64,000 nucleotides of DNA from JAJZXY01 sp046706185 (GTDB lineage: Archaea > Thermoplasmatota > Thermoplasmata > Sysuiplasmatales > Sysuiplasmataceae): positions 7,108 through 71,107 of the forward strand of contig JBJKPR010000004.1 of the NCBI GenBank assembly GCA_046706185.1, written 5' to 3'. Below, one piece after another: positions 44,679 to 53,140 of the stretch. The notes under the pieces are model-generated. The model did not search any database and had not been told where the DNA came from. It worked only from the letters and a program-made list of their open reading frames with translations. The first letter of the stretch is position 1; each line of letters opens with the position of its first letter. The position numbers and the translations under genes are program-made.

Positions 44679-45260
44679 TTGGCTGAAGGAGAAGAGGTAT
44701 CCAAGGCAGATTTTCACTTCATAGTTCACATAGCCAATACCGACCTTGACGGAAACAAGAAGTCGGTTGTTGCACTGATGAACGTCAGGGGACTCGGCAA
44801 GAGGGTAGCCGAGAAGGTCGCTGAGATTTCCGGTCTGGACAGGAACAGGAAGATCGGTTCATACAATGAAGAGAAGTTTGCAGAGATAGAGAGTGCAATT
44901 TCATCGATTTCGAAGGACTTCCCTGAGTGGATGGTAAACAGGCAGCGGGAGTTTGAGACTGGGACAAGCAGGCATGCAATCGGCACCGATATTGACATGG
45001 CTGTCAGGGAAGATATCAACAGGATGAAGATGATCCGCAGCTACAAGGGCATAAGGCACGAGACAGGTCAGAAGGTGAGGGGCCAGAGGACCCGTTCCAA
45101 CGGGAGGACTGGACTTACAATGGGTGTTACGAGAGCTAGGGCGGCAGGAGCACCTGGTGCAGCACCTGAGGCGGCACCCGCCGCCACGGCTGCTCCCGCG
45201 GCTGCGGCCAAGCCGGCAGCCAAGCCTGCGGCAAAGGCTGAACCTGCAAAGGAAAAGTGA
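44679..45260 (+). CDS. rpsM: 30S ribosomal protein S13
   Basis: A 193-aa archaeal S13. NVRGLGKRVAEKVAEISGL (helix-two-turn-helix) and the tail SYKGIRHETGQKVRGQRT are typical. Beyond residue about 152 a low-complexity Ala/Pro/Lys tail of about 40 aa is added (PAAKPAAKAEPAKEK at the end). The start is a TTG behind GAGGTTGAT. It leads the S13-S4-S11-Rpo3 order seen throughout archaea. Confidence 0.95.
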   Translation: MAEGEEVSKADFHFIVHIANTDLDGNKKSVVALMNVRGLGKRVAEKVAEISGLDRNRKIGSYNEEKFAEIESAISSISKDFPEWMVNRQREFETGTSRHAIGTDIDMAVREDINRMKMIRSYKGIRHETGQKVRGQRTRSNGRTGLTMGVTRARAAGAPGAAPEAAPAATAAPAAAAKPAAKPAAKAEPAKEK

Positions 45261-45276
45261 TTGACGGAGTGTTTAA

Positions 45277-46005
45277 ATGGGCGACCCGAAGTTTCCAATC
45301 AGAAAATACGACAGGCCTTCCCATCCGTGGGAAGGGGAGCGTATAAAGAGGGAGAGCAACCTTGTTTTCAAGTACGGTCTGAAGAACAAGAAGGAGCTCT
45401 GGAAGGTACAGTCATTCCTCAGGGAAGTGAGGAGGCAGGCAAGGACGCTCCAGGCAAGAAACAGGACGGGCGACCAGCAAAGTGCCAAGGAGACACAGGC
45501 ACTCCTGCTCAAGTGCCAGAGGCTGGGGCTCGTCCAGGAGAATGCAGACCTCAACGATCTGCTCCTCATCGGCCTGGAAGACGTGCTGTCAAGGAGGCTC
45601 CAGACTGTCGCGTTCAAGAAAGGGATGGCACACACAATAACACAGGCCAGGCAGTTCATAGTTCACGGGCATGTAAGCCTCAACGGAAGGAGGTTCACCG
45701 TTCCAGGATACATTGTGCGCAAGGGCGAAGACGAGCAGATCGCATACAGCGGGGCGTCACCGATGGCGAGCGACATGCATCCGATGAGGCCGGAACCGGG
45801 GTTCATAGGGGTCCTGAAGGAGCCCAGGCAGGAATCAGAGGAGCAGGGACGGTTCGGCCGGGGTGGGCAGAGAAGGGGCCCGCGGAGAGGGGGCAGGCCA
45901 ACTGCGCCTCCATCGGCCCCTCCACGCACCAGGCAGCCTGAAGCAAAGACTGAAGCAGGTGCATCTGCGCCTGGAGACGACAAGGCAAACGATGCGGAGA
46001 AGTGA
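45277..46005 (+). CDS. rpsD: 30S ribosomal protein S4
   Basis: A 242-aa archaeal S4. The S4 RNA-binding domain is in RRLQTVAFKKGMAHTITQAR and QFIVHGHVSLNGRRF. About 60 extra C-terminal residues are Arg/Gly/Pro-rich and then acidic (GRPTAPPSAPPRTRQPEAK), longer than usual for archaeal S4. It is 16 nt after rpsM. Confidence 0.95.
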   Translation: MGDPKFPIRKYDRPSHPWEGERIKRESNLVFKYGLKNKKELWKVQSFLREVRRQARTLQARNRTGDQQSAKETQALLLKCQRLGLVQENADLNDLLLIGLEDVLSRRLQTVAFKKGMAHTITQARQFIVHGHVSLNGRRFTVPGYIVRKGEDEQIAYSGASPMASDMHPMRPEPGFIGVLKEPRQESEEQGRFGRGGQRRGPRRGGRPTAPPSAPPRTRQPEAKTEAGASAPGDDKANDAEK

Positions 46006-46011
46006 GGAACC

Positions 46012-46395
46012 ATGAGCAAGATAGGCATTGCCAACATTTACGCGAGCTACAACAACATACTGATTACGGTCACGGACATCACTGGTGCGGAGACACTTGC
46101 AAAGTGCACCGGTGGAATGGTTGTAAAGGCGGCAAAGGATGAATCTTCCCCATATGCTGCCATGAGGGCTGCAGAGCGTGTGGCAGAGCAGATCAAGGAG
46201 AAGGGCGTGGACACAGTCCATGTAAGGGTCAGGGCACCTGGCGGCAACAAGTCGCCGTCGCCCGGACCGGGCGCCCAGGCCGCCATCAGGGCTCTTGCGA
46301 GGGCGGGTCTCAAGATCGGCAGGATTGAGGATGTTACACCAGTGCCGCACGACGGGACAAAGAAGAAGGGCGGAAGACGCGGACGGAGAATGTAG
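46012..46395 (+). CDS. rpsK: 30S ribosomal protein S11
   Basis: A 127-aa S11 of normal length. ITVTDITGAETLAKCTGGM and the ending VTPVPHDGTKKKGGRRGRRM are diagnostic. It follows rpsD by 6 nt and precedes the RNA polymerase D gene by 12 nt. Confidence 0.97.
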   Translation: MSKIGIANIYASYNNILITVTDITGAETLAKCTGGMVVKAAKDESSPYAAMRAAERVAEQIKEKGVDTVHVRVRAPGGNKSPSPGPGAQAAIRALARAGLKIGRIEDVTPVPHDGTKKKGGRRGRRM

Positions 46396-46407
46396 ACGGG
46401 TGCATCG

Positions 46408-47238
46408 ATGGACATAGAAATAAGGGAAATGAGGGAAAACTACACCCGTTTCGTTATAAATGAGGCAAGCCCGCAGCTTGCCAACAGTCTCAGGCGGGTG
46501 CTCATCTCGGACGTGCCGAAGATGGCCATACACAACGTTGAGTTCCACCTTGGTCCGATAATGGGCGAGGACGGGAAGGAGTTCGAGAGCGTCACACCCC
46601 TCTTTGACGAGATCATAGCTCACAGGCTGGGGCTCGTGCCCCTCCCGACGTATCTAGACGAGTTCAATTTCAGGTCCCAGTGCACATGCAAGGGGGAGGG
46701 ATGCCCCAGCTGCACAGTGATGTATTCGCTGAACAAGAAGGGACCAAACACTGTCTATTCCGGCGACCTTGAGCCTCTTGGTAGCGACAAGTTCAGGGTG
46801 AAGGATGAGTTCATACCGATAGTGAAGCTCGGACCTAACCAGGCCATACTCGTCTACGCGACCGCCGAGCTGGGAACGGGGAAACAGCATGCGAAGTTCC
46901 AGGCTGTACAGGCACCTGGCTACAGGTATTATCCGAACATCAATTTCAACTATGACAAGCTGGATGTCGAGAAGTTCGACGTTGGATGCTGCCCGGTACG
47001 CATACTAGAGAAGAAGGAGGGCAAGATTGCAGTCAACGACGTGGAGAAATGCACCCTGTGCAAAGCATGCGTTGACGCAGCGCCGAAGGGCGCTGTAACA
47101 GTCACTGGCGACGACACCAGGTTTGTCTTCCAGTTCGAGACCGACTCCTCCGTTTCAGCCTCAACAGCACTTCTGAAGGCATCGGACATACTGGAAAAGG
47201 AGTCCGCGAATCTGGCAAGCGCTGCCTCAGCCCTCTGA
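46408..47238 (+). CDS. rpo3: DNA-directed RNA polymerase subunit D (Rpo3)
   Basis: A 276-aa assembly subunit homologous to bacterial alpha and eukaryotic Rpb3. NSLRRVLISDVPKMAIHNVE is the dimerisation region. A zinc loop C92-x-C94-x4-C99-x2-C102 is present. The ferredoxin-like insertion keeps C194/C195, C215, C218 and C221 but the residue expected as the last cysteine before the proline is Ala225, so the iron-sulfur cluster may be incomplete or three-iron. The stop overlaps the end of the convergent HAD phosphatase gene by 12 nt. Confidence 0.94.
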   Translation: MDIEIREMRENYTRFVINEASPQLANSLRRVLISDVPKMAIHNVEFHLGPIMGEDGKEFESVTPLFDEIIAHRLGLVPLPTYLDEFNFRSQCTCKGEGCPSCTVMYSLNKKGPNTVYSGDLEPLGSDKFRVKDEFIPIVKLGPNQAILVYATAELGTGKQHAKFQAVQAPGYRYYPNINFNYDKLDVEKFDVGCCPVRILEKKEGKIAVNDVEKCTLCKACVDAAPKGAVTVTGDDTRFVFQFETDSSVSASTALLKASDILEKESANLASAASAL

Positions 47239-47874
47239 GCACATATCTGCTATTGTCCTGACAACGTCCATCATATCAGTTGTGTTGATGGATGCGTCAG
47301 CCCTCCTGATCGCACCCCTGATTCTCGTGTTCAGCGCTATTCCCATTCCTGCAATTCCGAACACGTCTGCATCGGACAGACCATCGCCAACATGGACGAC
47401 TGAGCTGCGCGGCACACTCTCCCTCCTGCACATCTCGTTCAGCCATCCAACCTTGTCAGCATGAACGCCGTGTGCTCTGCAGATGATGCCGTTCCGTACG
47501 CTCTGCCTGGCGCATCTGAAGCCGTCCATACCGTACTTTTCAGCATACCACCTGCAAACATAGTCAGGGTTGTGCGTCAGCAGGTATGTCCTGAACCCCC
47601 TGTCCTTCAGGTACCGTATGCCTGAAGCTATGTTCTCAAGCCTGGGCGTGTCCTCAAGCATTTTCTCCACGCTGTCGAGCGGGAGGCCTGCAGCTATATT
47701 GAGCAGATTGGCAAGATGCTCGTCCTCCCCTATCATGCCAGCCCTGAACGCGCTTGTGCTCTCAATGTAACTGTCCAGCCTTCCTGAGCTGCTTGCTATG
47801 TAGAACCAGCCATGTCCTATGGTAAGTGTTCCGTCAATGTCAAACGAGACAACGTTGCATCTCAATGCAATCAC
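47227..47874 (-). CDS. HAD-superfamily phosphatase (phosphoserine phosphatase-like)
   Basis: A 215-aa HAD hydrolase. Motif I is FDIDGTLT (nucleophile and acid aspartates), motif II is the T in LLTHN, motif III is the lysine in ADKVGWL, and motif IV is VGDGLSDADVFG. The helical cap fits the subfamily I class containing SerB and related phosphatases; the substrate is unknown. The ATG overlaps the polC stop by 4 nt, so it is co-translated with the polymerase, and the C-terminal end overlaps rpo3 on the other strand. Confidence 0.82.
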   Translation of the reverse strand: MIALRCNVVSFDIDGTLTIGHGWFYIASSSGRLDSYIESTSAFRAGMIGEDEHLANLLNIAAGLPLDSVEKMLEDTPRLENIASGIRYLKDRGFRTYLLTHNPDYVCRWYAEKYGMDGFRCARQSVRNGIICRAHGVHADKVGWLNEMCRRESVPRSSVVHVGDGLSDADVFGIAGMGIALNTRIRGAIRRADASINTTDMMDVVRTIADMCSEG

Positions 47875-50800
47875 TCAAACTCTGTGAGCTTCACCATGCG
47901 CACACCGTCGCTTTCGAAAAGGCTGTCCATCGCCCTCTCTATGAGCTCTATGCGCTGGACGGTGTATAGGGGCAGTTTGAACTGCCTCACAATCTCCTTG
48001 GTCACATCAAGGTATTTCTTGACGCTTGCCTCATGGACTGTAAGCGTCAGCTCGTGCCCGCAGTAGCATGACCCCCTCAGCGGTATCCTCCTGTACTTGG
48101 AGCCGCACTTGGTGCATCTCAGCACCTGTCCAGAGAAGCTCTTGAGGTTCCCTATCATGTCCGGGAGAAAATGCCTCGTTATCACCCTGAGCGCAACATC
48201 GCCCGCGTCCACAGCTCTGATCTTCTCGGCCAGCCTGAGCTGTGCCCAGAGCTTCTCCTGCATCGACCCGAGCCTGCTGTATGCAGATTCCTTGGGCCCC
48301 TCGTCTATTTTTCTTGTGTCGTTGGTGAACCTGAATTTCTCATACTGCTTCAGTGTCTGCACCCGCGGGCCGACAGTGTCCATGAGCTTCTCGACTTCCT
48401 TTGGCTTTGCATATCTTTCAGTGGCCTGATAAAATTCAAGCGGGTATTCAGGAAGCAGGTCTATGTTGTGTGCCTCCTTGTCTATCTCGTTTGGGTCAAT
48501 CATGAGCGACAGAACGAGCGGTGCGTCCATCAGCCCGCCCCTGCTTGCAGGCAGGTACGACCTCGAGAAGTTGACAAGCGCGTCAAGGAGCAGTATCATG
48601 GAATCCTCGTCTCCATCTGCGTTTCTCCTCTTGGCGGCGTGGAAGAAAGGATGGCCGTATCCGACATTTGCCTCGGTAAACCCTATGATCCTGCACAGTA
48701 TGCCGCCGGATGTATGTGGCGCAAGTCCAACAGCAAGGTGACCGATCAGGTCGAGGCTGTCGGACAGTTTGTAGTATGGCTCCATGCCGTACAGCTTTTC
48801 AAGCTCCTCGTCGACAAAGTCGGCCACACGTTTCATGTAGTCGCCGAACTTCACAGACGGCACAACATCCTGCACTCTGAGCTCGCACAGCTGGTTCCCG
48901 TCCGTCAGCTCCATGCCGTTTATGTCTTTCGTGTATCCGAGCTCTCTTGCCCTGGCGACAGTAAGGTGTATCTCGTCCGGCCTGAAGTGGGTGAGGGGCA
49001 CGTCTGTCATGTCGAACCTTACTGTCCCGTCCCTGAATGTGGATACTGAATGCTTTGCCCTCAGAATGCCCTTTTCGACCGCCTCCGGCGTCCTGGCCGA
49101 CGATATGAGTCCCTGCACTCCCTTCATATCGTAATACCTGTTTTCACCAATGCGCTGCATGGCGCCCGAGAGCTGCTTCTGGATGTCGACCCTGTACTGC
49201 CTGCTCTCCTTTTTTGAGTATGTGTGGGCACCGCAATCGCACAGGGACATGTAGGTTACTTTCCCGCACTCAGGGCAGAGACGCGAGTTCATCTCAAGCG
49301 TCACCTCCCTCTTTCTTGCCGCCTCTGAAAAGAGTCGCTGCATTCCCCCATCCTGTCCCAGGGGGTAGAGCACATGCGGGGCCGGTTTCATCTTTCTCTC
49401 TGCCGCCTTCTCGGGACGCGCCATCCGTGCGCCGATCCTGGTCATTGCTCTGGCCATCACGGTGACGCCTGCAAGTGCGCTTACTGTCTCGAGCGTGGTA
49501 GAGAACATGCCAGGCTGCTTTACCCTTGCGATAGAATTACCACTTGCGGACAGTCCAAGGCAGAGGAGAAGGGGCGGCGCCTGCCTTTCCACGACTATCT
49601 CTCCATTCCTTACTGTGTGAAGGACGCCAAGCCTCTCCAGCGTCGTCTTGCAGCCGTTCAGCGGGAGGAACAGCTTTCCGTTATCCGCCCTTCCGTTTGT
49701 GGAGACGTAGTCTATGAGCTCGTACAGCTCGCTAAGCGTTATGTCGTTCCAGAAAAGGTTGAATGAAGGGTGGAGAGGAACACCGTGCTCTACTGACATC
49801 CGAAGCGCTTCCTCCCATGAAGGTGCCTCCCAGCCGGGAGGCAGTTTTTTCAACTTGCTTCTCAGAATCGCCCTGTGCCACTCGATTGTGTACCCGGCAG
49901 GAACCAGCGGATGATTGTTCTCCAGGAATTCACCGAATGGTATCAGTATCTCTCCGACGTCTATTATCTCGCTTATGTCCTGCAGCACAGCAATTGCGTC
50001 ATCGGACGAATTGATCTGGACGACATCACCATTGCGCAGCAGGACAATGGGCCCCTCGACCTCGTCGCACGGCGTCACAGCTCCCGCTTTCCCAGGCCTT
50101 TCCAGCTTGATCTGTGTCCCGATTGCAATGAAACTGTCCATCACATGCATAGTTGCAGGGTTAATTGCTATCGCTGCCAGGCCTGTTGTCCTTCCCCTTC
50201 CGTAGCGCAGACGGAAACCACCCACCCTGGAAGGGTGGCAGAATATCGGCCTTCCAGCCACCATGTCCTTCACGTACTTCTCGCTCGGTGTTATCCTCTC
50301 TTCATCATCATCCGTCGAAACAGCCTTTGAGGCAAGTTTTTCGAGGAAGCGCCATCCGTCCAGCTTCAGACTGTTGACGTGCTTCATGAGCTTGGATGCC
50401 TTCTGGCACATCCCGTCTGCTATCACAATGCATGCGCCTCCCCTCAGCCTGTTTGTGGCTATCCTGGGCAGGTCCCTGTATCCTGATACCTCCTCGTCCT
50501 CTGTTCCTTCTCCGTCTATGCATATGGGGCAGTTTGTCACAATAAGCTCTATCTCTTCCGGGGCGGGCTCATACTGCAGGTGCTGTTTCTGCCTGTAGAG
50601 TGGTATCTCCTCCTTGAAGCGCTCGATTTCCTGCTCCGTTGCCCTGTAGGCGCCGATGCCGAGCCTCCTCCTGACCACATCTGCTATGAGCACGCTCAGC
50701 GCCTGTCCTGTTCCCCCCGCCGACCTTATGGGACCGGAGAAGAAGAGGGAGACATACTCGGTACCGTCAGTGTTCTTGGAAAGCTTGACACCGGCTATTC

Positions 50801-51176
50801 CCTCCAGCGGTGCGACAAGTATTCCTTCAGTCAGTATCGCAAGCCCCACCCTTATTGCTCGTTCCAGCACTTCCAGCCTGTTGTCGGTGTCCTGGGCTGC
50901 GATCTCGCCTGCGATTATGAGCGACATTTCCTCCCTGTTGTACTTCTCCGAAAGTTCCCTTATCCTGCCTGCAACACCCCTGACGTTGTATTCTGCAAGG
51001 AGTTCCTCCACCCTTGACGCCATGTCCTCCGCAAACGGTATTTCCACTTCCACTTCAGGGTCGAGTCCCTTCTCCCTCGCCTGCCTGGCGATCGAAAAAC
51101 ATCTGTTCGCCGCTGCAGACAGCTTCGAAAAGTAAGCCTCCATCTGGGGCGATGCAGTTACCCTTGTCGTTCCCAC
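47871..51176 (-). CDS. polC: DNA polymerase II (family D) large subunit DP2
   Basis: A 1101-aa replicative polymerase subunit found only in archaea. The double-psi-barrel catalytic motif is NADGDEDSM, with metal aspartates D854 and D856. Zinc-binding pairs occur in CPECGKVTYMSLCDC and in the C-terminal CTKCGSKYRR ... CYCGHE. No intein is seen: the length is normal and the catalytic motif is uninterrupted. The start is a GTG at 51176; a TATA-like element lies near 51217-51228. The small subunit DP1 is not in the window. Confidence 0.95.
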   Translation of the reverse strand: MGTTRVTASPQMEAYFSKLSAAANRCFSIARQAREKGLDPEVEVEIPFAEDMASRVEELLAEYNVRGVAGRIRELSEKYNREEMSLIIAGEIAAQDTDNRLEVLERAIRVGLAILTEGILVAPLEGIAGVKLSKNTDGTEYVSLFFSGPIRSAGGTGQALSVLIADVVRRRLGIGAYRATEQEIERFKEEIPLYRQKQHLQYEPAPEEIELIVTNCPICIDGEGTEDEEVSGYRDLPRIATNRLRGGACIVIADGMCQKASKLMKHVNSLKLDGWRFLEKLASKAVSTDDDEERITPSEKYVKDMVAGRPIFCHPSRVGGFRLRYGRGRTTGLAAIAINPATMHVMDSFIAIGTQIKLERPGKAGAVTPCDEVEGPIVLLRNGDVVQINSSDDAIAVLQDISEIIDVGEILIPFGEFLENNHPLVPAGYTIEWHRAILRSKLKKLPPGWEAPSWEEALRMSVEHGVPLHPSFNLFWNDITLSELYELIDYVSTNGRADNGKLFLPLNGCKTTLERLGVLHTVRNGEIVVERQAPPLLLCLGLSASGNSIARVKQPGMFSTTLETVSALAGVTVMARAMTRIGARMARPEKAAERKMKPAPHVLYPLGQDGGMQRLFSEAARKREVTLEMNSRLCPECGKVTYMSLCDCGAHTYSKKESRQYRVDIQKQLSGAMQRIGENRYYDMKGVQGLISSARTPEAVEKGILRAKHSVSTFRDGTVRFDMTDVPLTHFRPDEIHLTVARARELGYTKDINGMELTDGNQLCELRVQDVVPSVKFGDYMKRVADFVDEELEKLYGMEPYYKLSDSLDLIGHLAVGLAPHTSGGILCRIIGFTEANVGYGHPFFHAAKRRNADGDEDSMILLLDALVNFSRSYLPASRGGLMDAPLVLSLMIDPNEIDKEAHNIDLLPEYPLEFYQATERYAKPKEVEKLMDTVGPRVQTLKQYEKFRFTNDTRKIDEGPKESAYSRLGSMQEKLWAQLRLAEKIRAVDAGDVALRVITRHFLPDMIGNLKSFSGQVLRCTKCGSKYRRIPLRGSCYCGHELTLTVHEASVKKYLDVTKEIVRQFKLPLYTVQRIELIERAMDSLFESDGVRMVKLTEFE

Positions 51177-51258
51177 CTTAATCAGGTCTCTTTACCTGTA
51201 GGGGGCTATGTACATTAATCTTTATTTGTCCTTCGAGTCCGCACTGCTGCAGTGCAAA

Positions 51259-51939
51259 TCAGTTTCTGAGGAATTCCCCGCAGGAGACGCATACAACAGA
51301 CCTTGCGCTTACCTCCGCACCGCATCCGGGGCACCTGATAAGGTCCTGCTCTAGCGTAAGTTCACTTTCCTGCTCCTCATCGAGCAAATCCTCCTCGATC
51401 TGCTCTGGCTTCCTTCTCGTCCTTTCCTTCCTTATGACTGGCATCCTGTGTCTCGAAGCGGGGGGCTCTATCGCTCTGACGCTTGTCGGCTTGCTTCTGA
51501 CCGCATATCCTTTCCTTGCGCCATCGCTGGCCGGTGAGACAATTCCATCACGCCAGAACTGCCCTGGTTCAGCAATTCTTCCCTCGCCGCTGCGCTGCCT
51601 GCTACCTGCGTTTTTGAACGGCTCCTGCCCGCGTGCCATGGCTTCCCCGTCTTTCGGGTCAGCATGCTCCCGCAGCTCAACCGTATGGGAGCGAGAGTTC
51701 TGAATGCTTTGACCGGCAGCACCTCCGCCCGAGTCGTGAAAGGCGCCCGTGTATTCATGGTTTCCATTCTCCCTCTGCTCCGGCCTCTCCTCGGGAAGGG
51801 CAGCTTTCTCCTTCCTTTCGTTATCAGGCTGAGCGGTATCGGAGGCACCATCCCTGTATGGGCCGTTTTCCACCCCGGATGCATGCTGGCCGATCTTCTT
51901 CATAATGCTGAGCGCGTTGTCGTACTCGGCAGCCAGCAA
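51259..51939 (-). CDS. coiled-coil, disordered protein with C-terminal zinc ribbon, uncharacterised
   Basis: I do not recognise a family. The N-terminus is helical and coiled-coil-like, the middle about 120 residues are low in order (rich in Gly, Glu, Arg, Ser), residues from about 180 are acidic (EEDLLDEEQESELTLEQDL), and the end is a zinc ribbon (CPGCGAEVSARSVVCVSCG). The TTG at 51939 follows AAGGAGAT, a good ribosome site. However the frame stays open upstream and the heptad pattern continues (EEISQIASQLKKEIDL) back to a CTG at 51994-51996 that is preceded by GGTGAT; a TATA-like box (TTTATTAAAC, 52019-52028) lies about 27 nt before it. The longer form would have 245 aa. Confidence 0.55.
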   Translation of the reverse strand: MLAAEYDNALSIMKKIGQHASGVENGPYRDGASDTAQPDNERKEKAALPEERPEQRENGNHEYTGAFHDSGGGAAGQSIQNSRSHTVELREHADPKDGEAMARGQEPFKNAGSRQRSGEGRIAEPGQFWRDGIVSPASDGARKGYAVRSKPTSVRAIEPPASRHRMPVIRKERTRRKPEQIEEDLLDEEQESELTLEQDLIRCPGCGAEVSARSVVCVSCGEFLRN

Positions 51940-52051
51940 ATCTATCTCCTTCTTGAGCTGGCTTGCTATCTGGCTGATTTCCTCTCGGCCCTTCAGATCA
52001 TCACCCGGGTACGGTACCGTTTAATAAAGCCCTTCGAATACTACAAAATGC

Positions 52052-53038
52052 TTACCCAGAGGGTTCTCCTTTTGATAGCCATGAAACCTCGGCCGGCGCA
52101 CCCTTGATCAGCAGCCTTTCTATTGCGGAAAGAAGCTCCTCAATACCCTCTCCCGTCAGGGAGGATATCGCCAGACCGCTTTCAGGTCTGGCGAGGTCCG
52201 CTTTGCTGTAGACAACAAGGGCGCGTTTCGGCTCGAAAACATCGTTGATTCGCTCGAAGAGGGAAAGCTGGTCTGAGGTGCTGTAGCCGCACGTCTCAGA
52301 ACCGTCAACAAGGTAGACGAGGACGGAAGCAAGGTGCCTTATGGCCACAAGCGCCTTCCTCTCGTAAACATTGCTCGTTTCCAGAGCACGCTCCGTCAGC
52401 CCCGGGCAGTCCACAAACTGCACCTTCGTCCTTCCCACCACCCTCCGCCCTACTATCAGCGTTGTCGTGGTGAAGGGGTACGGTTCGACCCTGGTCCGTG
52501 CGCTGGACAGCCTTGAGATAAGCATGCTCTTCCCCACGTTGGGGAAGCCTGCGATGACTACGCTGTTCTCCACCTGCAGCTCTGGCACCTCCCTGAGCTT
52601 CTCAGATGCCATCCTGAGGAACTCCAGCTCTTCGGCCGCTCCCTTCACAAGCGATGCAACGCGCCCGTATGCTGAATCCCTTAGCGAGTGAATCCTTGGA
52701 ATTGTGCCGCTCTTGGCGATCTCCCTCGCTATCCTGTTGGTAACGGTGACAATGCTGTTCTTGCAGCCGTGGACCATGGCTATGCTCACTTTCAGCCTGT
52801 CAGCGCCCACAAGAAGGTCGGCTATCTCCCATTCGAACTTGTTCCTCTGGAACGAAGGGAAGCCAGTGACGTACGATGAAAACTCCCTGTCCGCTGCAGC
52901 GGATATAGCATGCAGCTTCCTTATGCTCTTTGCCTTCATCTTTGAGAGCGCGTCTCTACCGCTGGCCTGTGTCCTTGAAGCTGCCCTGAACAGCATGTCT
53001 ATTATCTCATCTGGCTTCTTCACGGGAGGCAGCTTCAT
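52052..53038 (-). CDS. Nog1-like GTPase (ribosome-assembly type)
   Basis: A 328-aa GTPase of the OBG/Nog1 group. A helical N-domain of about 160 residues is followed by G1 GFPNVGKS, the switch region YPFTTTTLIVG, G3 VDCPGL and G4 SKAD (Asn of NKxD replaced by Ser). Eukaryotic and archaeal relatives act in large-subunit maturation. The ATG is preceded by AGGTTGA. The neighbouring zinc-ribbon gene is 113 nt downstream on the same strand. Confidence 0.87.
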   Translation of the reverse strand: MKLPPVKKPDEIIDMLFRAASRTQASGRDALSKMKAKSIRKLHAISAAADREFSSYVTGFPSFQRNKFEWEIADLLVGADRLKVSIAMVHGCKNSIVTVTNRIAREIAKSGTIPRIHSLRDSAYGRVASLVKGAAEELEFLRMASEKLREVPELQVENSVVIAGFPNVGKSMLISRLSSARTRVEPYPFTTTTLIVGRRVVGRTKVQFVDCPGLTERALETSNVYERKALVAIRHLASVLVYLVDGSETCGYSTSDQLSLFERINDVFEPKRALVVYSKADLARPESGLAISSLTGEGIEELLSAIERLLIKGAPAEVSWLSKGEPSG

Positions 53039-53140
53039 CTTTGTTCAACCTATCCCTTGAGCCGTTGAGGTTGATAAATGTGCCGAAGGCAGGCACCGGG
53101 CTGAAGAAAGTATTTCAGCAACACTGCCAATCATTTCCCG

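Noticed and set aside
45261..45941. A 226-codon plus-strand frame overlapping rpsD
   Set aside because: It is the +2 shadow of the S4 gene; the S4 frame carries all conserved residues and a proper ATG.
48171..49049. A 292-codon open frame on the plus strand inside polC
   Set aside because: It is antisense to the conserved DP2 coding sequence and has no domain; its composition follows from the opposite-strand codons.
47871..51176. An intein in the DP2 gene
   Set aside because: Inteins are frequent at the catalytic motif of DP2, but the motif is uninterrupted and the length of 1101 aa is normal.
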